Source of the DNA: Streptococcus sp. Marseille-Q0941
GTDB taxonomy: Bacteria; Bacillota; Bacilli; Lactobacillales; Streptococcaceae
Direction: 5' to 3'
DNA: 64,000 nucleotides
Assembly: GCF_943736975.1 (NCBI RefSeq)
Contig: NZ_CALSFO010000002.1
Span: forward strand, 1-64,000
Shown: positions 51,514-60,178 of the stretch, one piece after another
Layout: the number at the start of each line of letters is the position of its first letter
Position numbering within the stretch: the stretch's first letter is position 1
Translations under genes and position numbers: made by a program
Notes under the pieces: generated by a model
What the model was told of the DNA's origin: nothing
Database searches by the model: none
What the model saw: the letters and a program-made list of their open reading frames with translations, nothing else

Positions 51514-51599
51514 AGTCTCTATTGTACCACAAAAGCAGGAGAATTTGTAAAAACTGACAAAGTTAGCGAAATTTGGTATAATATCGTGAGGTGAATTTT

Positions 51600-51902
51600 A
51601 TGGCAAATCTAAATCGATATAAGTTTACATTCGGGAAAAAGACATTAACCTTGACAACCGAGCATGACAACCTCTTTATGGAGGAAATTGCCAAGGTTGC
51701 GACTGAAAAATACCAAGCAATCAAAGAACAAATGCCTGGAGCTGATGATGAGACTTTAGCTATTTTATTAGCAATCAATTGTTTATCAACACAGTTGAGT
51801 CGTGAGATTGAGTTTGATGATAAGGAGCAAGAGTTAGAATCGCTCCGTTATAAAGTGGTCGCTGCTAAACAAGAGCAGAGTAAGATAGGGGATTCTCTAT
51901 GA
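51600..51902 (+). CDS. zapA: ZapA-like cell division protein
   Basis: This 100-residue protein fits the ZapA family: a short beta-strand start (NRYKFTFGKKTLTLTTEHD), MEEIAKVATEKYQAIKEQ, LAINCLSTQLSREIE and a coiled-coil tail. ZapA bundles FtsZ filaments at the division ring. The start was set at ATG 51600 because GAGGTG lies six bases upstream; the in-frame GTG at 51591 is part of that ribosome site. It overlaps cvpA by 4 bp. Confidence 0.82.
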   Translation: MANLNRYKFTFGKKTLTLTTEHDNLFMEEIAKVATEKYQAIKEQMPGADDETLAILLAINCLSTQLSREIEFDDKEQELESLRYKVVAAKQEQSKIGDSL

Positions 51903-52447
51903 TTTCCATCCTACTCTTATTAATCCTTGCTTGGAGCTTTTATATCGGCTACCGCAGAGGAATTCTTTTACAAGCTTATTATCTTGTGGCTACGTTTGTC
52001 TCAGCTTATTTTGCAAGCAATTATTACCTATCTTTAGGGCAGAAGTTCAACTTGTTAATTCCCTATGCCAACCCACAGGAAGGACAGGGAACATTCTTTT
52101 TCTCATCCAATCAGCTTTTCCAACTGGATAAAGTCTTTTATGCAGGAATTGGTTTTCTCTTAGCCTTTACAGTCTTTTATTGTATCGGTCGCTTGCTTGG
52201 TCTATTTCTAAACCTAGTGCCGACCAAGATACTTGAAGGGAAATACTATCGTATCGGTGCAGGTGTGCTATCAGTCGGAGTAACCTTGTTTGTTCTCCAA
52301 ATGATGCTAACGATCCTTGCGACTGTACCATTACAAATTGTTCAAAATTCACTTGAAAATAGCTTTGTAGCTCGACATATTATTCAAAGCATCCCAATCA
52401 CAACTGGGTTAATCAAACAGCTTTGGGTTACAAAAATAATCGGATAA
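51899..52447 (+). CDS. cvpA: CvpA family membrane protein
   Basis: This 182-residue protein has four membrane segments in the CvpA pattern (SILLLLILAWSFYIGYRRGILLQAYYLVATFVSAYFA at the start, in two helices). The name comes from colicin V production in E. coli; its role in streptococci is not established. It is translationally coupled to the ZapA-like gene, and mutS2 follows, an order common in Firmicutes. Confidence 0.86.
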   Translation: MISILLLLILAWSFYIGYRRGILLQAYYLVATFVSAYFASNYYLSLGQKFNLLIPYANPQEGQGTFFFSSNQLFQLDKVFYAGIGFLLAFTVFYCIGRLLGLFLNLVPTKILEGKYYRIGAGVLSVGVTLFVLQMMLTILATVPLQIVQNSLENSFVARHIIQSIPITTGLIKQLWVTKIIG

Positions 52448-52478
52448 AAAGGGCGGGAATTATTCCTAGCCTTTTGTT
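52446..52478 (+). terminator. Weak terminator after cvpA
   Basis: AAAAGG-C and GGAAT arms pair with ATTCC and GCCTTTT, with small bulges. Confidence 0.55.
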
Positions 52479-52554
52479 TACAATTTCGAAAAGTATGAGC
52501 TTGATTTAAAAAGGTGAAAACAGGAAAGCATAACTTTTTTACTAAGGAAATAAG

Positions 52555-54891
52555 ATGAATACAAAAATACTAGAAACGTTAGAATTTAATAAGGTCAAGA
52601 CTTTATTTGAGCCCCATCTTTTGACGGAACAAGGATTAGAGCAATTAAAAGAACTTGTTCCGAGTGATAGAGGAGACAAGATTCAGCAAGCTTTCACTGA
52701 GATGAAGGAGATGCAAGAACTCTTTGTCGAGCATCCACATTTCAGTATCTCAAGCACCAAAGACATTGCTGCTACCTGCAAACGTTTGGAGATGGGTGCA
52801 GATCTCAATATCGAGGAATTTCTCCTTCTCAAACGTGTCATATTTGCCAGCCGTGAACTGAAAAATTTCTATGATAATCTTGAAAATGTTCGCTTAGACC
52901 ATCTGGCAAACTGGTTTGAGAAACTCCATGATTTACCACATTTACAGGGCAATCTCCAGGCCATCAATGAAGCTGGATTTATTGAGAATTTTGCTAGTGA
53001 GGAACTAGCACGAATCCGTCGTAAAATCCATGATAGTGAGAGCCAAGTTCGTGACGTCTTGCAGGATCTTCTCAAACAAAAGGCACAGATGTTGACAGAA
53101 GGCATTATCGCTAGTAGAAATGGTCGCCAGGTTCTTCCTGTCAAAAACACCTATCGTAACAAGATTTCCGGTGTCGTTCATGATATTTCTGCCAGTGGGA
53201 ACACTGTTTATATTGAACCGCGTGAAGTGGTCAAGCTGAGTGAGGAAATTGCTAGTCTTCGTGCAGACGAACGCTATGAGATGATGCGTATCCTTCAAGA
53301 GCTTTCTGAGCGTGTACGACCACATGCAGCTGAAATAGCAAATGATGCCTGGATTATTGGACATTTAGACTTGATTCGAGCAAAGGTCCGTTTTATCCAA
53401 GAGACAGGTGCAGTAGTTCCTCAAGTCTCTGAGGGACAGGAGATTCAACTTCTCCATGTTCGTCATCCCTTGGTGCAAAATGCCGTTGCAAATGATGTAC
53501 ACTTTGGTAAGGAACTAACAGCTATCGTTATCACTGGTCCCAATACGGGTGGTAAGACCATCATGCTAAAAACCTTAGGATTGACGCAATTGATGGCTCA
53601 GTCTGGTCTGCCAATTCTAGCCGATAAGGGCAGTCGTGTGGGAATTTTTGAGGAGGTCTTTGCAGATATCGGAGATGAACAATCCATCGAACAAAGCCTC
53701 TCAACCTTCTCTAGTCACATGACCAATATTGTTGATATTCTGGGTAAAGTCAACCAACATTCGCTCTTGCTACTGGATGAGCTTGGAGCAGGTACAGATC
53801 CTCAGGAAGGAGCTGCCCTTGCCATGTCTATCCTAGAAGACTTGCGCTTGCGTCAGGTCAAGACTATGGCAACCACTCACTATCCTGAACTCAAGGCCTA
53901 TGGAATTGAAACGGCTTATGTTCAGAATGCCAGCATGGAGTTTGATACAGCTAGCCTGCGTCCAACCTATCGCTTTATGCAAGGAGTACCGGGTCGAAGC
54001 AACGCCTTTGAGATTGCTAAACGTCTAGGATTGTCAGATGTCATCGTAGGCGATGCCAGCAAGCAGATCGACCAAGACAATGATGTCAATCGGATTATTG
54101 AGCAATTGGAAGAGCAGACCCTTGAAAGTCGAAAACGTCTTGAAAATATTCGCCAAGTCGAGCAAGAAAACCTCAAGATGAATCGTGCCCTTAAAAAACT
54201 TTACAATGAGCTCAATCGTGAGAAGGAAACAGAACTCAATAAGGCGCGTGAGCAAGCTGCTGAGATTGTTGAATTGGCTCTGGCAGAGAGTGATGCTATT
54301 CTTAAAAATCTTCACAGCAAATCTCAACTAAAACCACATGAGATTATTGAAGCCAAGGCTAAACTCAAAAAATTAGCCCCTGAAAAAGTTGACCTTTCTA
54401 AAAACAAGGTTCTTCAAAAAGCTAAGAAGAAACGAGCTCCAAAAGTTGGGGATGACATTATCGTTTTAAGCTATGGTCAACGAGGGACCTTGACCAATCA
54501 GCTCAAGGATGGTCGTTGGGAAGCTCAAGTTGGCTTAATCAAGATGACACTCGAAGAAAAAGAGTTTGACTTAGTTCAGGCTCAGCAAGAAGCACCAGTC
54601 AAGAAAAAACAAGTTAATGTGGTCAAGCGTGCTGCTGGTAAAGCACCGCAGGCTAGACTTGATCTTCGTGGCAAACGTTATGAGGAAGCTATGGAAGCCT
54701 TGGATGCCTTTATCGACCAAGCCCTACTCAACAACATGGCCCAAGTTGACATTATTCACGGTATTGGTACAGGAGTCATCCGTGAAGGAGTAACCAAATA
54801 TCTCCAAAGAAACAAGCAAGTCAAGAGCTTTGGCTATGCACCTCAAAATGCTGGAGGATCTGGAGCGACTATCGTTACCTTTAAAGGATAA
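52555..54891 (+). CDS. mutS2: Endonuclease MutS2
   Basis: This 778-residue homodimeric protein has a MutS-like core with Walker [11 protein letters not shown] (about 330-339) and Walker [18 protein letters not shown] coiled coil follows (about 510-600), then the C-terminal Smr nuclease domain with [16 protein letters not shown] and [12 protein letters not shown]. It lacks the mismatch-recognition N-domain of MutS. In other Firmicutes MutS2 acts in recombination control and in rescue of collided ribosomes. Confidence 0.97.
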   Translation: MNTKILETLEFNKVKTLFEPHLLTEQGLEQLKELVPSDRGDKIQQAFTEMKEMQELFVEHPHFSISSTKDIAATCKRLEMGADLNIEEFLLLKRVIFASRELKNFYDNLENVRLDHLANWFEKLHDLPHLQGNLQAINEAGFIENFASEELARIRRKIHDSESQVRDVLQDLLKQKAQMLTEGIIASRNGRQVLPVKNTYRNKISGVVHDISASGNTVYIEPREVVKLSEEIASLRADERYEMMRILQELSERVRPHAAEIANDAWIIGHLDLIRAKVRFIQETGAVVPQVSEGQEIQLLHVRHPLVQNAVANDVHFGKELTAIVITGPNTGGKTIMLKTLGLTQLMAQSGLPILADKGSRVGIFEEVFADIGDEQSIEQSLSTFSSHMTNIVDILGKVNQHSLLLLDELGAGTDPQEGAALAMSILEDLRLRQVKTMATTHYPELKAYGIETAYVQNASMEFDTASLRPTYRFMQGVPGRSNAFEIAKRLGLSDVIVGDASKQIDQDNDVNRIIEQLEEQTLESRKRLENIRQVEQENLKMNRALKKLYNELNREKETELNKAREQAAEIVELALAESDAILKNLHSKSQLKPHEIIEAKAKLKKLAPEKVDLSKNKVLQKAKKKRAPKVGDDIIVLSYGQRGTLTNQLKDGRWEAQVGLIKMTLEEKEFDLVQAQQEAPVKKKQVNVVKRAAGKAPQARLDLRGKRYEEAMEALDAFIDQALLNNMAQVDIIHGIGTGVIREGVTKYLQRNKQVKSFGYAPQNAGGSGATIVTFKG

Positions 54892-54917
54892 ATTGAACTA
54901 GATGAAAATTCCAATAA

Positions 54918-54947
54918 AATTTTCTGAAAACAATTGACAAGTGCTGC
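54918..54947 (+). promoter_or_regulatory. Orphaned CodY-like box and -35 element
   Basis: AATTTTCTGAAAACA (54918-54932) matches the CodY consensus at 13 of 15 positions. TTGACA follows at 54935-54940. No -10 follows at the right distance because coding sequence of a truncated symporter gene starts there instead. Confidence 0.55.
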
Positions 54948-55133
54948 TTTATCTGGTTCTATGGTGTGGTCTTTGTTGCTATGGTCTTACTAGGTGGTTT
55001 CATCGAGTTGGATATGGTCTGGATTATTGCAGATATTGTCAATGCCCTCATGGCACTACCAAACTTGATTGCGCTCTTGGCCTTTTCTCCAGTCGTTATT
55101 GCTGAGACGAAGAAGTATTTTGGTAAATCATAA
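54948..55133 (+). pseudogene. 3' remnant of a sodium:alanine symporter (AGCS) gene
   Basis: Reading from 54948, 61 codons encode FIWFYGVVFVAMVLLGGF, IELDMVWIIADIVNALMALP and NLIALLAFSPVVIAETKKYF before a TAA at 55131. This is the last transmembrane region of an AGCS family symporter. No start codon with a ribosome site exists, and more than 350 upstream codons are missing. A promoter-like region is fused directly to it, which points to an internal deletion of most of the gene. Confidence 0.8.
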
Positions 55134-55271
55134 GAGAGCCCTCATTCCTTAATTTTTGAACTTGCTTACTCGCAAGATAATGCCTTGGATGTCGTTCTTG
55201 GTGTCAGTTTGGCAACCCTCTGTAACTATGCCAATAACCTTGCTAATACACCGATCAATCCAGAATTATAA
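55134..55271 (+). pseudogene. Unidentified 3' gene remnant
   Basis: In the same frame after the symporter stop, 45 codons run to TAA 55269 with a protein-like sequence: FELAYSQDNALDVVLGVSLA, TLCNYANNLANTPINPEL. There is no start codon or ribosome site. The composition is that of a real C-terminus, but I do not recognise the family. It is probably the tail of a gene that once followed the symporter. Confidence 0.5.
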
Positions 55272-55296
55272 CCTTATGCATAAAATATAGAAAAAG

Positions 55297-55328
55297 AATA
55301 GAGTCTGAACCTTTCAGCCTCTATTTTT
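55297..55328 (+). terminator. Terminator of the decayed genes
   Basis: AATAGAG/CTCTATT with an inner CTGAA/TTCAG stem, then T5. Confidence 0.82.
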
Positions 55329-55388
55329 GAATGATTTTTAAAGCGCTTTTATGTTATACTGATAATAACATGATTATTGGAGGTTGGT

Positions 55389-56285
55389 ATGAAAAAACTC
55401 CCCTTGGCTTTTTCAGGTTGCTTATTGGGATTGGCTGGTGCAGGAAATCTCATCTTGGATATTTTTCCGTTATTATCACAGGTCTTCAGTATGTCAGGCT
55501 TGATTTTATGGTTTTATTTTTTATACAGTCATCTCAGCGATTGGCAAGAAAGTAAGCAAGAGTTGAAGAAAGCGCCTGTTTTATCAGGAATGGCAACCTT
55601 TCCTATGGCAGGGATGATCTTATCGACGTATTTATTACGAATCTTACCCCCGAACATGAGCATTGTTGCACAGATTCTCTGGTGGTTTGCTTTTCTTCTA
55701 GATGTTTACCTCATCTTATACTTTACAAAGAACTATGCCTTGGTTAAACAAAGGGCCAGTGCAACACCAACTTGGACGGTTCTTTATGTAGGAATAGCAG
55801 TAGCGAGCTTGACCTACCCCGTGGTGGGCATTGTTGGGATTGCCTATGGAGCTTGGATTTTTGGTTTTATCTTAACCCTTATCCTTTACCCTATAATTTA
55901 TCAAGATTTAAGGAAAAATCCATTACCGCTCGCTTTGCTGGGACAAGAAGGAATTTATTGCGCTCCATTTTCTCTCCTTTTGGCAGCATTAGTGAGAGTA
56001 GGAGGATACAGTCTTCCTAGTTGGATTTTACTAGTTATGATCCTTGCATCACAGACCTTCTTTTTCTTTGTCCTTAGTCGCTTGCCAAGGATTTTAAAAC
56101 AAGGTTTCCAACCAGCCTTCTCAGCCCTAACCTTTCCAACCATCATCACAGCAACATCATTGAAAATGGCCCAAGACATTCTGCAGTTTCCGTTTCTCAA
56201 CCTCCTCGTTTGGTTAGAGATTATCATTTGTTTAACAATCCTTATCTACGTATTAGTAGAATATGTGAGATATTTAAAGAACTAA
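55389..56285 (+). CDS. TDT family transporter (TehA/SLAC1-like)
   Basis: This 298-residue protein has about ten hydrophobic segments and fits the tellurite-resistance/dicarboxylate transporter family, opening with LPLAFSGCLLGLAGAGNL. Family members are anion channels or carriers; the substrate here is unknown. The start is ATG 55389 after GGAGG. An extended -10 (TGT-TATACT, 55352-55360) lies upstream, so it is transcribed apart from the remnants before it. Confidence 0.86.
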   Translation: MKKLPLAFSGCLLGLAGAGNLILDIFPLLSQVFSMSGLILWFYFLYSHLSDWQESKQELKKAPVLSGMATFPMAGMILSTYLLRILPPNMSIVAQILWWFAFLLDVYLILYFTKNYALVKQRASATPTWTVLYVGIAVASLTYPVVGIVGIAYGAWIFGFILTLILYPIIYQDLRKNPLPLALLGQEGIYCAPFSLLLAALVRVGGYSLPSWILLVMILASQTFFFFVLSRLPRILKQGFQPAFSALTFPTIITATSLKMAQDILQFPFLNLLVWLEIIICLTILIYVLVEYVRYLKN

Positions 56286-56323
56286 AAGAACCCCTAGCAC
56301 GGAGAAGTGTTAGGGGCTCTTTT
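56284..56323 (+). terminator. Terminator of the TDT transporter gene
   Basis: A 17-bp stem (56284-56300/56307-56323) with two mismatches and a 6-nt loop ends in TTTT. Confidence 0.9.
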
Positions 56324-56452
56324 GTATTTGGTTTGAGAAGATTTTGGAACCATTCGAAATAAGACAATTCTGAAACTATGAAACATTGATACTATCAATT
56401 CCACACATCCTACATAGACAGTTTCCCTTATGTTCTTTAATATTCTTCAAAA

Positions 56453-56740
56453 CTATATCTTATACAAATGATTTAATCTTTCTAACTCTGATACACTCAT
56501 ATATACTTCTACTCCAGTAACTACTCCCTTACTATAAATAATTCCACAAGAAAACACAATCCTCTTCTCACTCAAAATATTTGACAATATTACAAATGAT
56601 TCCAAAACATAATCCTCTATAGTAATAAAACAATTATTTTCATCTTTGAAAAACTCTATAAATCCAATATCCTTACACCTATCACGTAAATGAAACTTAA
56701 GTAATTTTAAAAAATAATCAAAAAACACATCATTTTCCAT
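56453..56740 (-). CDS. Orphan small protein, unknown function
   Basis: This ORF of 95 residues begins MENDVFFDYFLKLLKFHLRD and is acidic, with alternating hydrophobic patches. AAAGGG lies seven bases before the ATG, which favours this start over one five codons upstream. Base composition is clearly more AT-rich than the neighbouring core genes, suggesting acquisition. It could be an immunity-type or cargo protein, but no family is recognised. It stands alone on the minus strand. Confidence 0.45.
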   Translation of the reverse strand: MENDVFFDYFLKLLKFHLRDRCKDIGFIEFFKDENNCFITIEDYVLESFVILSNILSEKRIVFSCGIIYSKGVVTGVEVYMSVSELERLNHLYKI

Positions 56741-56790
56741 GGAAAACCCTTTCATTTTTAAAATATTCTGACATAATCATACAAAAAATA

Positions 56791-56916
56791 AAGGAGAAAT
56801 GCTATAAAAAACTTATTTTATTTATAACTGTCTTTCTAACTCTTCTTTCACTTACTGGCACAACATATGCCGAAACTCCAAAAAAACAATGCAGTTTCTT
56901 ACTTCTCCTCATGTAG
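56791..56916 (+). pseudogene. Broken gene for a small secreted peptide
   Basis: An AAGGAG ribosome site is followed by ATG CTA TAA. In a neighbouring frame, 56806-56870 reads like a clean signal peptide, KKLILFITVFLTLLSLTG then TTYAETPKK, with an Ala cleavage site. There is no start codon in that frame, and the frame runs into the end of the convergent DUF3278 gene and stops at 56914. It looks like the 5' remnant of a small exported peptide (bacteriocin-like or other) that was frameshifted and truncated. Confidence 0.4.
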
Positions 56917-57438
56917 TGATAAAAAGCTGTAGACCATAGTCCCAAAGATGGCTCCAATACTAAGACCAAAGACCAGTAAGGGGATCATTATCTCTGTTTG
57001 GATGATGTTTTCCAAGAAAGTTGAAAGGGACATCTGTTGAACGAAGAGTTTATGAAAGAGCAACAGAGCAAATAAGCCAATCTCAATACTTATAAATACC
57101 AACCAACTACGAACTTTTATTTGGTGTTTGCTGTAGGTTTTGTAAATGATTTCTGATTTATCATCCTTTTCAAGATGAAGCTCTTTGACAGCTCTTTGGG
57201 CTTTTATACTTATGAACAAAATGAGTCCAAAATAGAGGTAGGGAATAACCGATCGAACAATTTCTATAAAGCGTCCGAACAAAATATAGAACAGGAAGAG
57301 AAAGAAGGAAGAGTAAAAGATTTGGACCATGGAACGGGCGCAAGCCTTATAGATAACCTCTTGTCGGCATTCATCAAAGGGACCTTGGATATGAAAGAAA
57401 TTTCGAAGTAAGCGAGTTGTTAAGTCTTCTTTTTTCAT
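56899..57438 (-). CDS. DUF3278-type membrane protein, third paralogue
   Basis: This 179-residue protein begins MKKEDLTTRLLRNFFHIQGPFDE. The opening Lys-Lys start and the GPxDE motif match the two larger paralogues upstream, but the rest has diverged. Four membrane segments are predicted in pairs (about 37-80 and 110-165). Function is unknown. It is the last gene of a five-gene operon led by an XRE regulator. Confidence 0.7.
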   Translation of the reverse strand: MKKEDLTTRLLRNFFHIQGPFDECRQEVIYKACARSMVQIFYSSFFLFLFYILFGRFIEIVRSVIPYLYFGLILFISIKAQRAVKELHLEKDDKSEIIYKTYSKHQIKVRSWLVFISIEIGLFALLLFHKLFVQQMSLSTFLENIIQTEIMIPLLVFGLSIGAIFGTMVYSFLSLHEEK

Positions 57439-57468
57439 GGATGATTTCTCCTAAATGAACGATGTTAC

Positions 57469-57792
57469 TTAGTTTTCTTTTACGAATTGATAGAGATAAT
57501 AAAGATAAGTGATAGAAGAAAGAGTAGCGATAGTTAATAGTAAATAATATTTCCAATTGCTTAAAATGACCGTCAATTGTGGTAGGGATATAATCATAAA
57601 ACATAGTGCCAAGTTAAGTATGCGAGTTTTTTGGGAGTCTATCTTTAGATAAATCAGTCCTTTGTTGAGTGCCGGAAGAAAGACTAGTACGAGGACTATA
57701 TCGTAGATTGGCAAGCTTCCTGAAACGATGATGAAGGTGAGAATAGAAGCAAATAAAAGATGATAGATAAGTAAAGTTACTAGTGATTTCAT
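57469..57792 (-). CDS. Small membrane protein of the XRE-DUF3278 operon
   Basis: This 107-residue protein consists almost entirely of four hydrophobic segments (MKSLVTLLIYHLLFASILTF at the start). It lies 10 bp after the preceding gene and 30 bp before the next, on the same strand. No family is recognised. GGAGG-type ribosome sites precede it. It is probably a membrane partner of the DUF3278 proteins. Confidence 0.65.
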   Translation of the reverse strand: MKSLVTLLIYHLLFASILTFIIVSGSLPIYDIVLVLVFLPALNKGLIYLKIDSQKTRILNLALCFMIISLPQLTVILSNWKYYLLLTIATLSSITYLYYLYQFVKEN

Positions 57793-57802
57793 AAGCTTCC
57801 TC

Positions 57803-58345
57803 CTAATCGTCGTCCTGATCTTCCTTAGCTTTTTGAATACGAAGGGAGATACCGCTCTGCATGATCAATCCGAAGAATAAAGTTGCTACGATAGTTGTTA
57901 CAAAATGACCTGTATTTAAAAGAGAACTAAGATAATTTTTACTATCATCCGTCAAGACATTAAGAAGTGGTATTCCAAATAACATGACTGATCCATAGAT
58001 TAGACCCGCTTTCAGACCAGGAAAACGTAACTGTTTCTTTTCCTTTTGGCTCAATATATCAGGATCGATGGCTGTGATACCCGTTTTCTTGGTTTGAGAG
58101 AGCACATAGAAGGCACAAACCATGGAAATACCAAATATCACCAGAGGATAACCGATAGCAACTATTTCTGGATATTTGGTAGCGAGGACGAGCGGAATAA
58201 GATTGCCAAATATCATCAGATAAAAGAGAATCATAAAGATTTTATTTCCAATGTGCTCAGCTTCGCGCCGTTTGTGTTCATCAAGGGGGCCTGAAATACC
58301 ATAGATGCGTTTGATCAATTTTTCATTGAGGGGTTCTTTTTTCAT
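57803..58345 (-). CDS. DUF3278-type membrane protein, second paralogue
   Basis: This 180-residue protein begins MKKEPLNEKLIKRIYGISGP and contains LDEHKRREAEHIGNKIFMIL. It has four membrane segments in two pairs, separated by a cytoplasmic loop with ITAIDPDILSQKEKKQLRFPGLKAG. It is closely related to its upstream neighbour. The start at 58345 follows AGGAG; the 38-codon longer frame overlaps the upstream gene and lacks a ribosome site. The function of the family is unknown. Confidence 0.75.
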   Translation of the reverse strand: MKKEPLNEKLIKRIYGISGPLDEHKRREAEHIGNKIFMILFYLMIFGNLIPLVLATKYPEIVAIGYPLVIFGISMVCAFYVLSQTKKTGITAIDPDILSQKEKKQLRFPGLKAGLIYGSVMLFGIPLLNVLTDDSKNYLSSLLNTGHFVTTIVATLFFGLIMQSGISLRIQKAKEDQDDD

Positions 58346-58355
58346 AAGCTTTCTC

Positions 58356-58898
58356 CTAAATCTTATCCTGCTCTTTTTTAGCTCTTGCAATGCGATGGGA
58401 GATGAGGAACTGTATGCTTGCTCCGAAGAAGACAGAACCGAGAATGCTTGATACTCCATTCCTTATAGTGAGAAGAGACTGAAAATAGTTCTGACCTTCA
58501 CCTATGAGTATACCGAGAAGAGGAGTTATAAAAAACATCCATAGACCAAAGAACAAACCTGCTTTAAGACCTGGGTAGCGTAGTTGCTTATTCTCTTTTT
58601 CACTCAGCATATCTGGTTCAATAGTTGTAATCCCTGTTTTTTGCATTTGGTAGGTGACATAGCCAGCAGCGATGAGGGCAATCACTAAAATCAGAGGAGG
58701 ATAGATTAGAGCCACTGCTTGAGGATATTTATAGGCCAGAACGAGTGGGATAAAATTGCCAAATATCATCAGATAAAAGAGGATGATAAAGACTTGGTTG
58801 CCGATACGATCAGCCTCGCGCCGTTTGTATTCGTCAAGTGGATCAGAAATACCGTATGTGCGTTTAATGAGTTTTTCAGTGAGGGTTCCTTTTTTCAT
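58356..58898 (-). CDS. DUF3278-type membrane protein, first paralogue
   Basis: This 180-residue protein begins MKKGTLTEKLIKRTYGISDP, with LDEYKRREADRIGNQVFIIL and the loop ITTIEPDMLSEKENKQLRYPGLKAG. The same lengths and motifs as the next gene show a recent tandem duplication. Four membrane segments are predicted. It follows the XRE regulator by 15 bp and is followed by its paralogue after 10 bp. Confidence 0.77.
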   Translation of the reverse strand: MKKGTLTEKLIKRTYGISDPLDEYKRREADRIGNQVFIILFYLMIFGNFIPLVLAYKYPQAVALIYPPLILVIALIAAGYVTYQMQKTGITTIEPDMLSEKENKQLRYPGLKAGLFFGLWMFFITPLLGILIGEGQNYFQSLLTIRNGVSSILGSVFFGASIQFLISHRIARAKKEQDKI

Positions 58899-58913
58899 GT
58901 GTTGGCTCCTTTT

Positions 58914-59108
58914 TTAAAAATCGTCTTCCCAGAAGAGACTGTTGAGGTCAGTTTGGAGGCTTCTAGCGAGATTGAGACAGAGTTCCAGGGTTGGATTGTA
59001 CTTATCGTTTTCAATCATATTGATGGTCTGTCTCGAGACACCGATATCCTTGGCAAGTTCGAGTTGGGACTTTCCCAGTTCCTTGCGAAATTCTTTCACA
59101 CGATTCAT
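58914..59108 (-). CDS. Small XRE-family transcriptional regulator
   Basis: This 64-residue protein is a single Cro/CI-type helix-turn-helix: FRKELGKSQLELAKDIGVSRQTINMIENDKYNPTLE is the DNA-binding part, in the usual helix order. It lacks any sensory domain. AAAGGAGG precedes the start. It leads the operon and very likely binds the palindromes in its own promoter, giving autoregulation. Confidence 0.9.
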   Translation of the reverse strand: MNRVKEFRKELGKSQLELAKDIGVSRQTINMIENDKYNPTLELCLNLARSLQTDLNSLFWEDDF

Positions 59109-59127
59109 GCTTCCTCCTTTTTAGTTT

Positions 59128-59190
59128 ATGTCATATATATTTGACTATAGTATATTCTTTTGAAAATAAAATGTCAACTATTTTTGACAT
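59128..59190 (-). promoter_or_regulatory. Promoter and twin operators of the XRE-DUF3278 operon
   Basis: On the minus strand, -35 TTGACA (59172-59177) and -10 TATACT (59149-59154) are 17 bp apart. The -35 lies in a perfect palindrome, ATGTCAA-N6-TTGACAT (59171-59190). A similar half-matched palindrome, ATGTCA-N8-TGAC (59128-59145), lies just downstream of the -10. Two sites bracketing the start suit an XRE repressor. Confidence 0.8.
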
Positions 59191-59316
59191 ATTTTTAAAA
59201 GAATCTTGGTGATAATATTTCCATTATAAAATCTTCTAGCGATTTTATGCTATAATGAAGAAAAATAATAGTGATTTGGATACCCTGAATGCTATCCAAT
59301 AAAGAAAGAGCAGAAA

Positions 59317-60150
59317 ATGAACCATAAGATTGCAATTTTATCAGACATTCATGGTAACACGACGGCCTTAGCTGGAGTGCTTGAGGACGCTAAAAATTTG
59401 GGAGCGACTGAATATTGGCTTTTGGGAGATATTTTTCTTCCTGGTCCGGGAGCGACTGACTTGGTGGCTCTTCTGAAAGACCTACCCATTACAGCATTCG
59501 TTAGAGGAAACTGGGATGATTGTGTGTTAGAGGCTATAGATGGGCAATATAGTTTAGCGGATCCCGAAGAAATTCAGCTTCTCAGAATGACCCAGTTTTT
59601 GATGGAGCACTTAAACCCAGAGCATATTGATTGGTTGAGGAATCTACCTATGGTAGCCAAGAAAGAAGTTGAAGGCTTGCGTTTTTCTCTTTCTCATAAT
59701 TTACCTGAGAAAAATTATGGTGGTGATTTGCTGGTTGAAAATGGTACAGAAAAATTTGACCAGTTACTTAATGAAACTACTGATGTAGCCGTCTATGGTC
59801 ATGTTCACAAGCAGTTGCTTCGTTATGGTAGCCAAGGTCAACAAATCATCAATCCAGGTTCGATTGGTATGCCTTATTTTAACTGGAAAGGGCTGAAAAA
59901 TCACCGTGCCCAGTATGCCTTACTTGAGGTTGAAAATGGTGAATTGGTCAATATCCAATTTCGAAAAGTTGCTTATGATTATGAAGAAGAGCTAGAATCA
60001 GCTAAGACCAAAGGTCTTCCTTTTATCGAAATGTATGAAGAATTACGACGTGAGGACAACTATCAAGGTCATAATAGAGATTTATTAGCTTGTTTAATTG
60101 AAAAGCATGGATATGTAGAGGATGTCAAGAATTATTTTGATTTTTTGTAA
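59317..60150 (+). CDS. Calcineurin-like metallophosphoesterase
   Basis: This 277-residue protein has the dinuclear-metal phosphoesterase motifs in order: D-x-H in LSDIHGN (near residue 9), GD in LLGDIFLPGPG, GNWDD (the family GNHD/E) and YGHVHKQ with SHN upstream. The fold matches YfcE/Ser-Thr phosphatase-like enzymes. The substrate is unknown. An extended -10 (TGC-TATAAT, 59248-59256) precedes it. A SPRITE-like repeat starts just after. Confidence 0.89.
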   Translation: MNHKIAILSDIHGNTTALAGVLEDAKNLGATEYWLLGDIFLPGPGATDLVALLKDLPITAFVRGNWDDCVLEAIDGQYSLADPEEIQLLRMTQFLMEHLNPEHIDWLRNLPMVAKKEVEGLRFSLSHNLPEKNYGGDLLVENGTEKFDQLLNETTDVAVYGHVHKQLLRYGSQGQQIINPGSIGMPYFNWKGLKNHRAQYALLEVENGELVNIQFRKVAYDYEEELESAKTKGLPFIEMYEELRREDNYQGHNRDLLACLIEKHGYVEDVKNYFDFL

Positions 60151-60178
60151 GAGTTGCTTTAACTAACAGATACTAAAT

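Noticed and set aside
55331-55555. 74-codon ORF overlapping the TDT transporter start
   Set aside because: It overlaps the promoter and start of a clear membrane protein in another frame and has no ribosome site.
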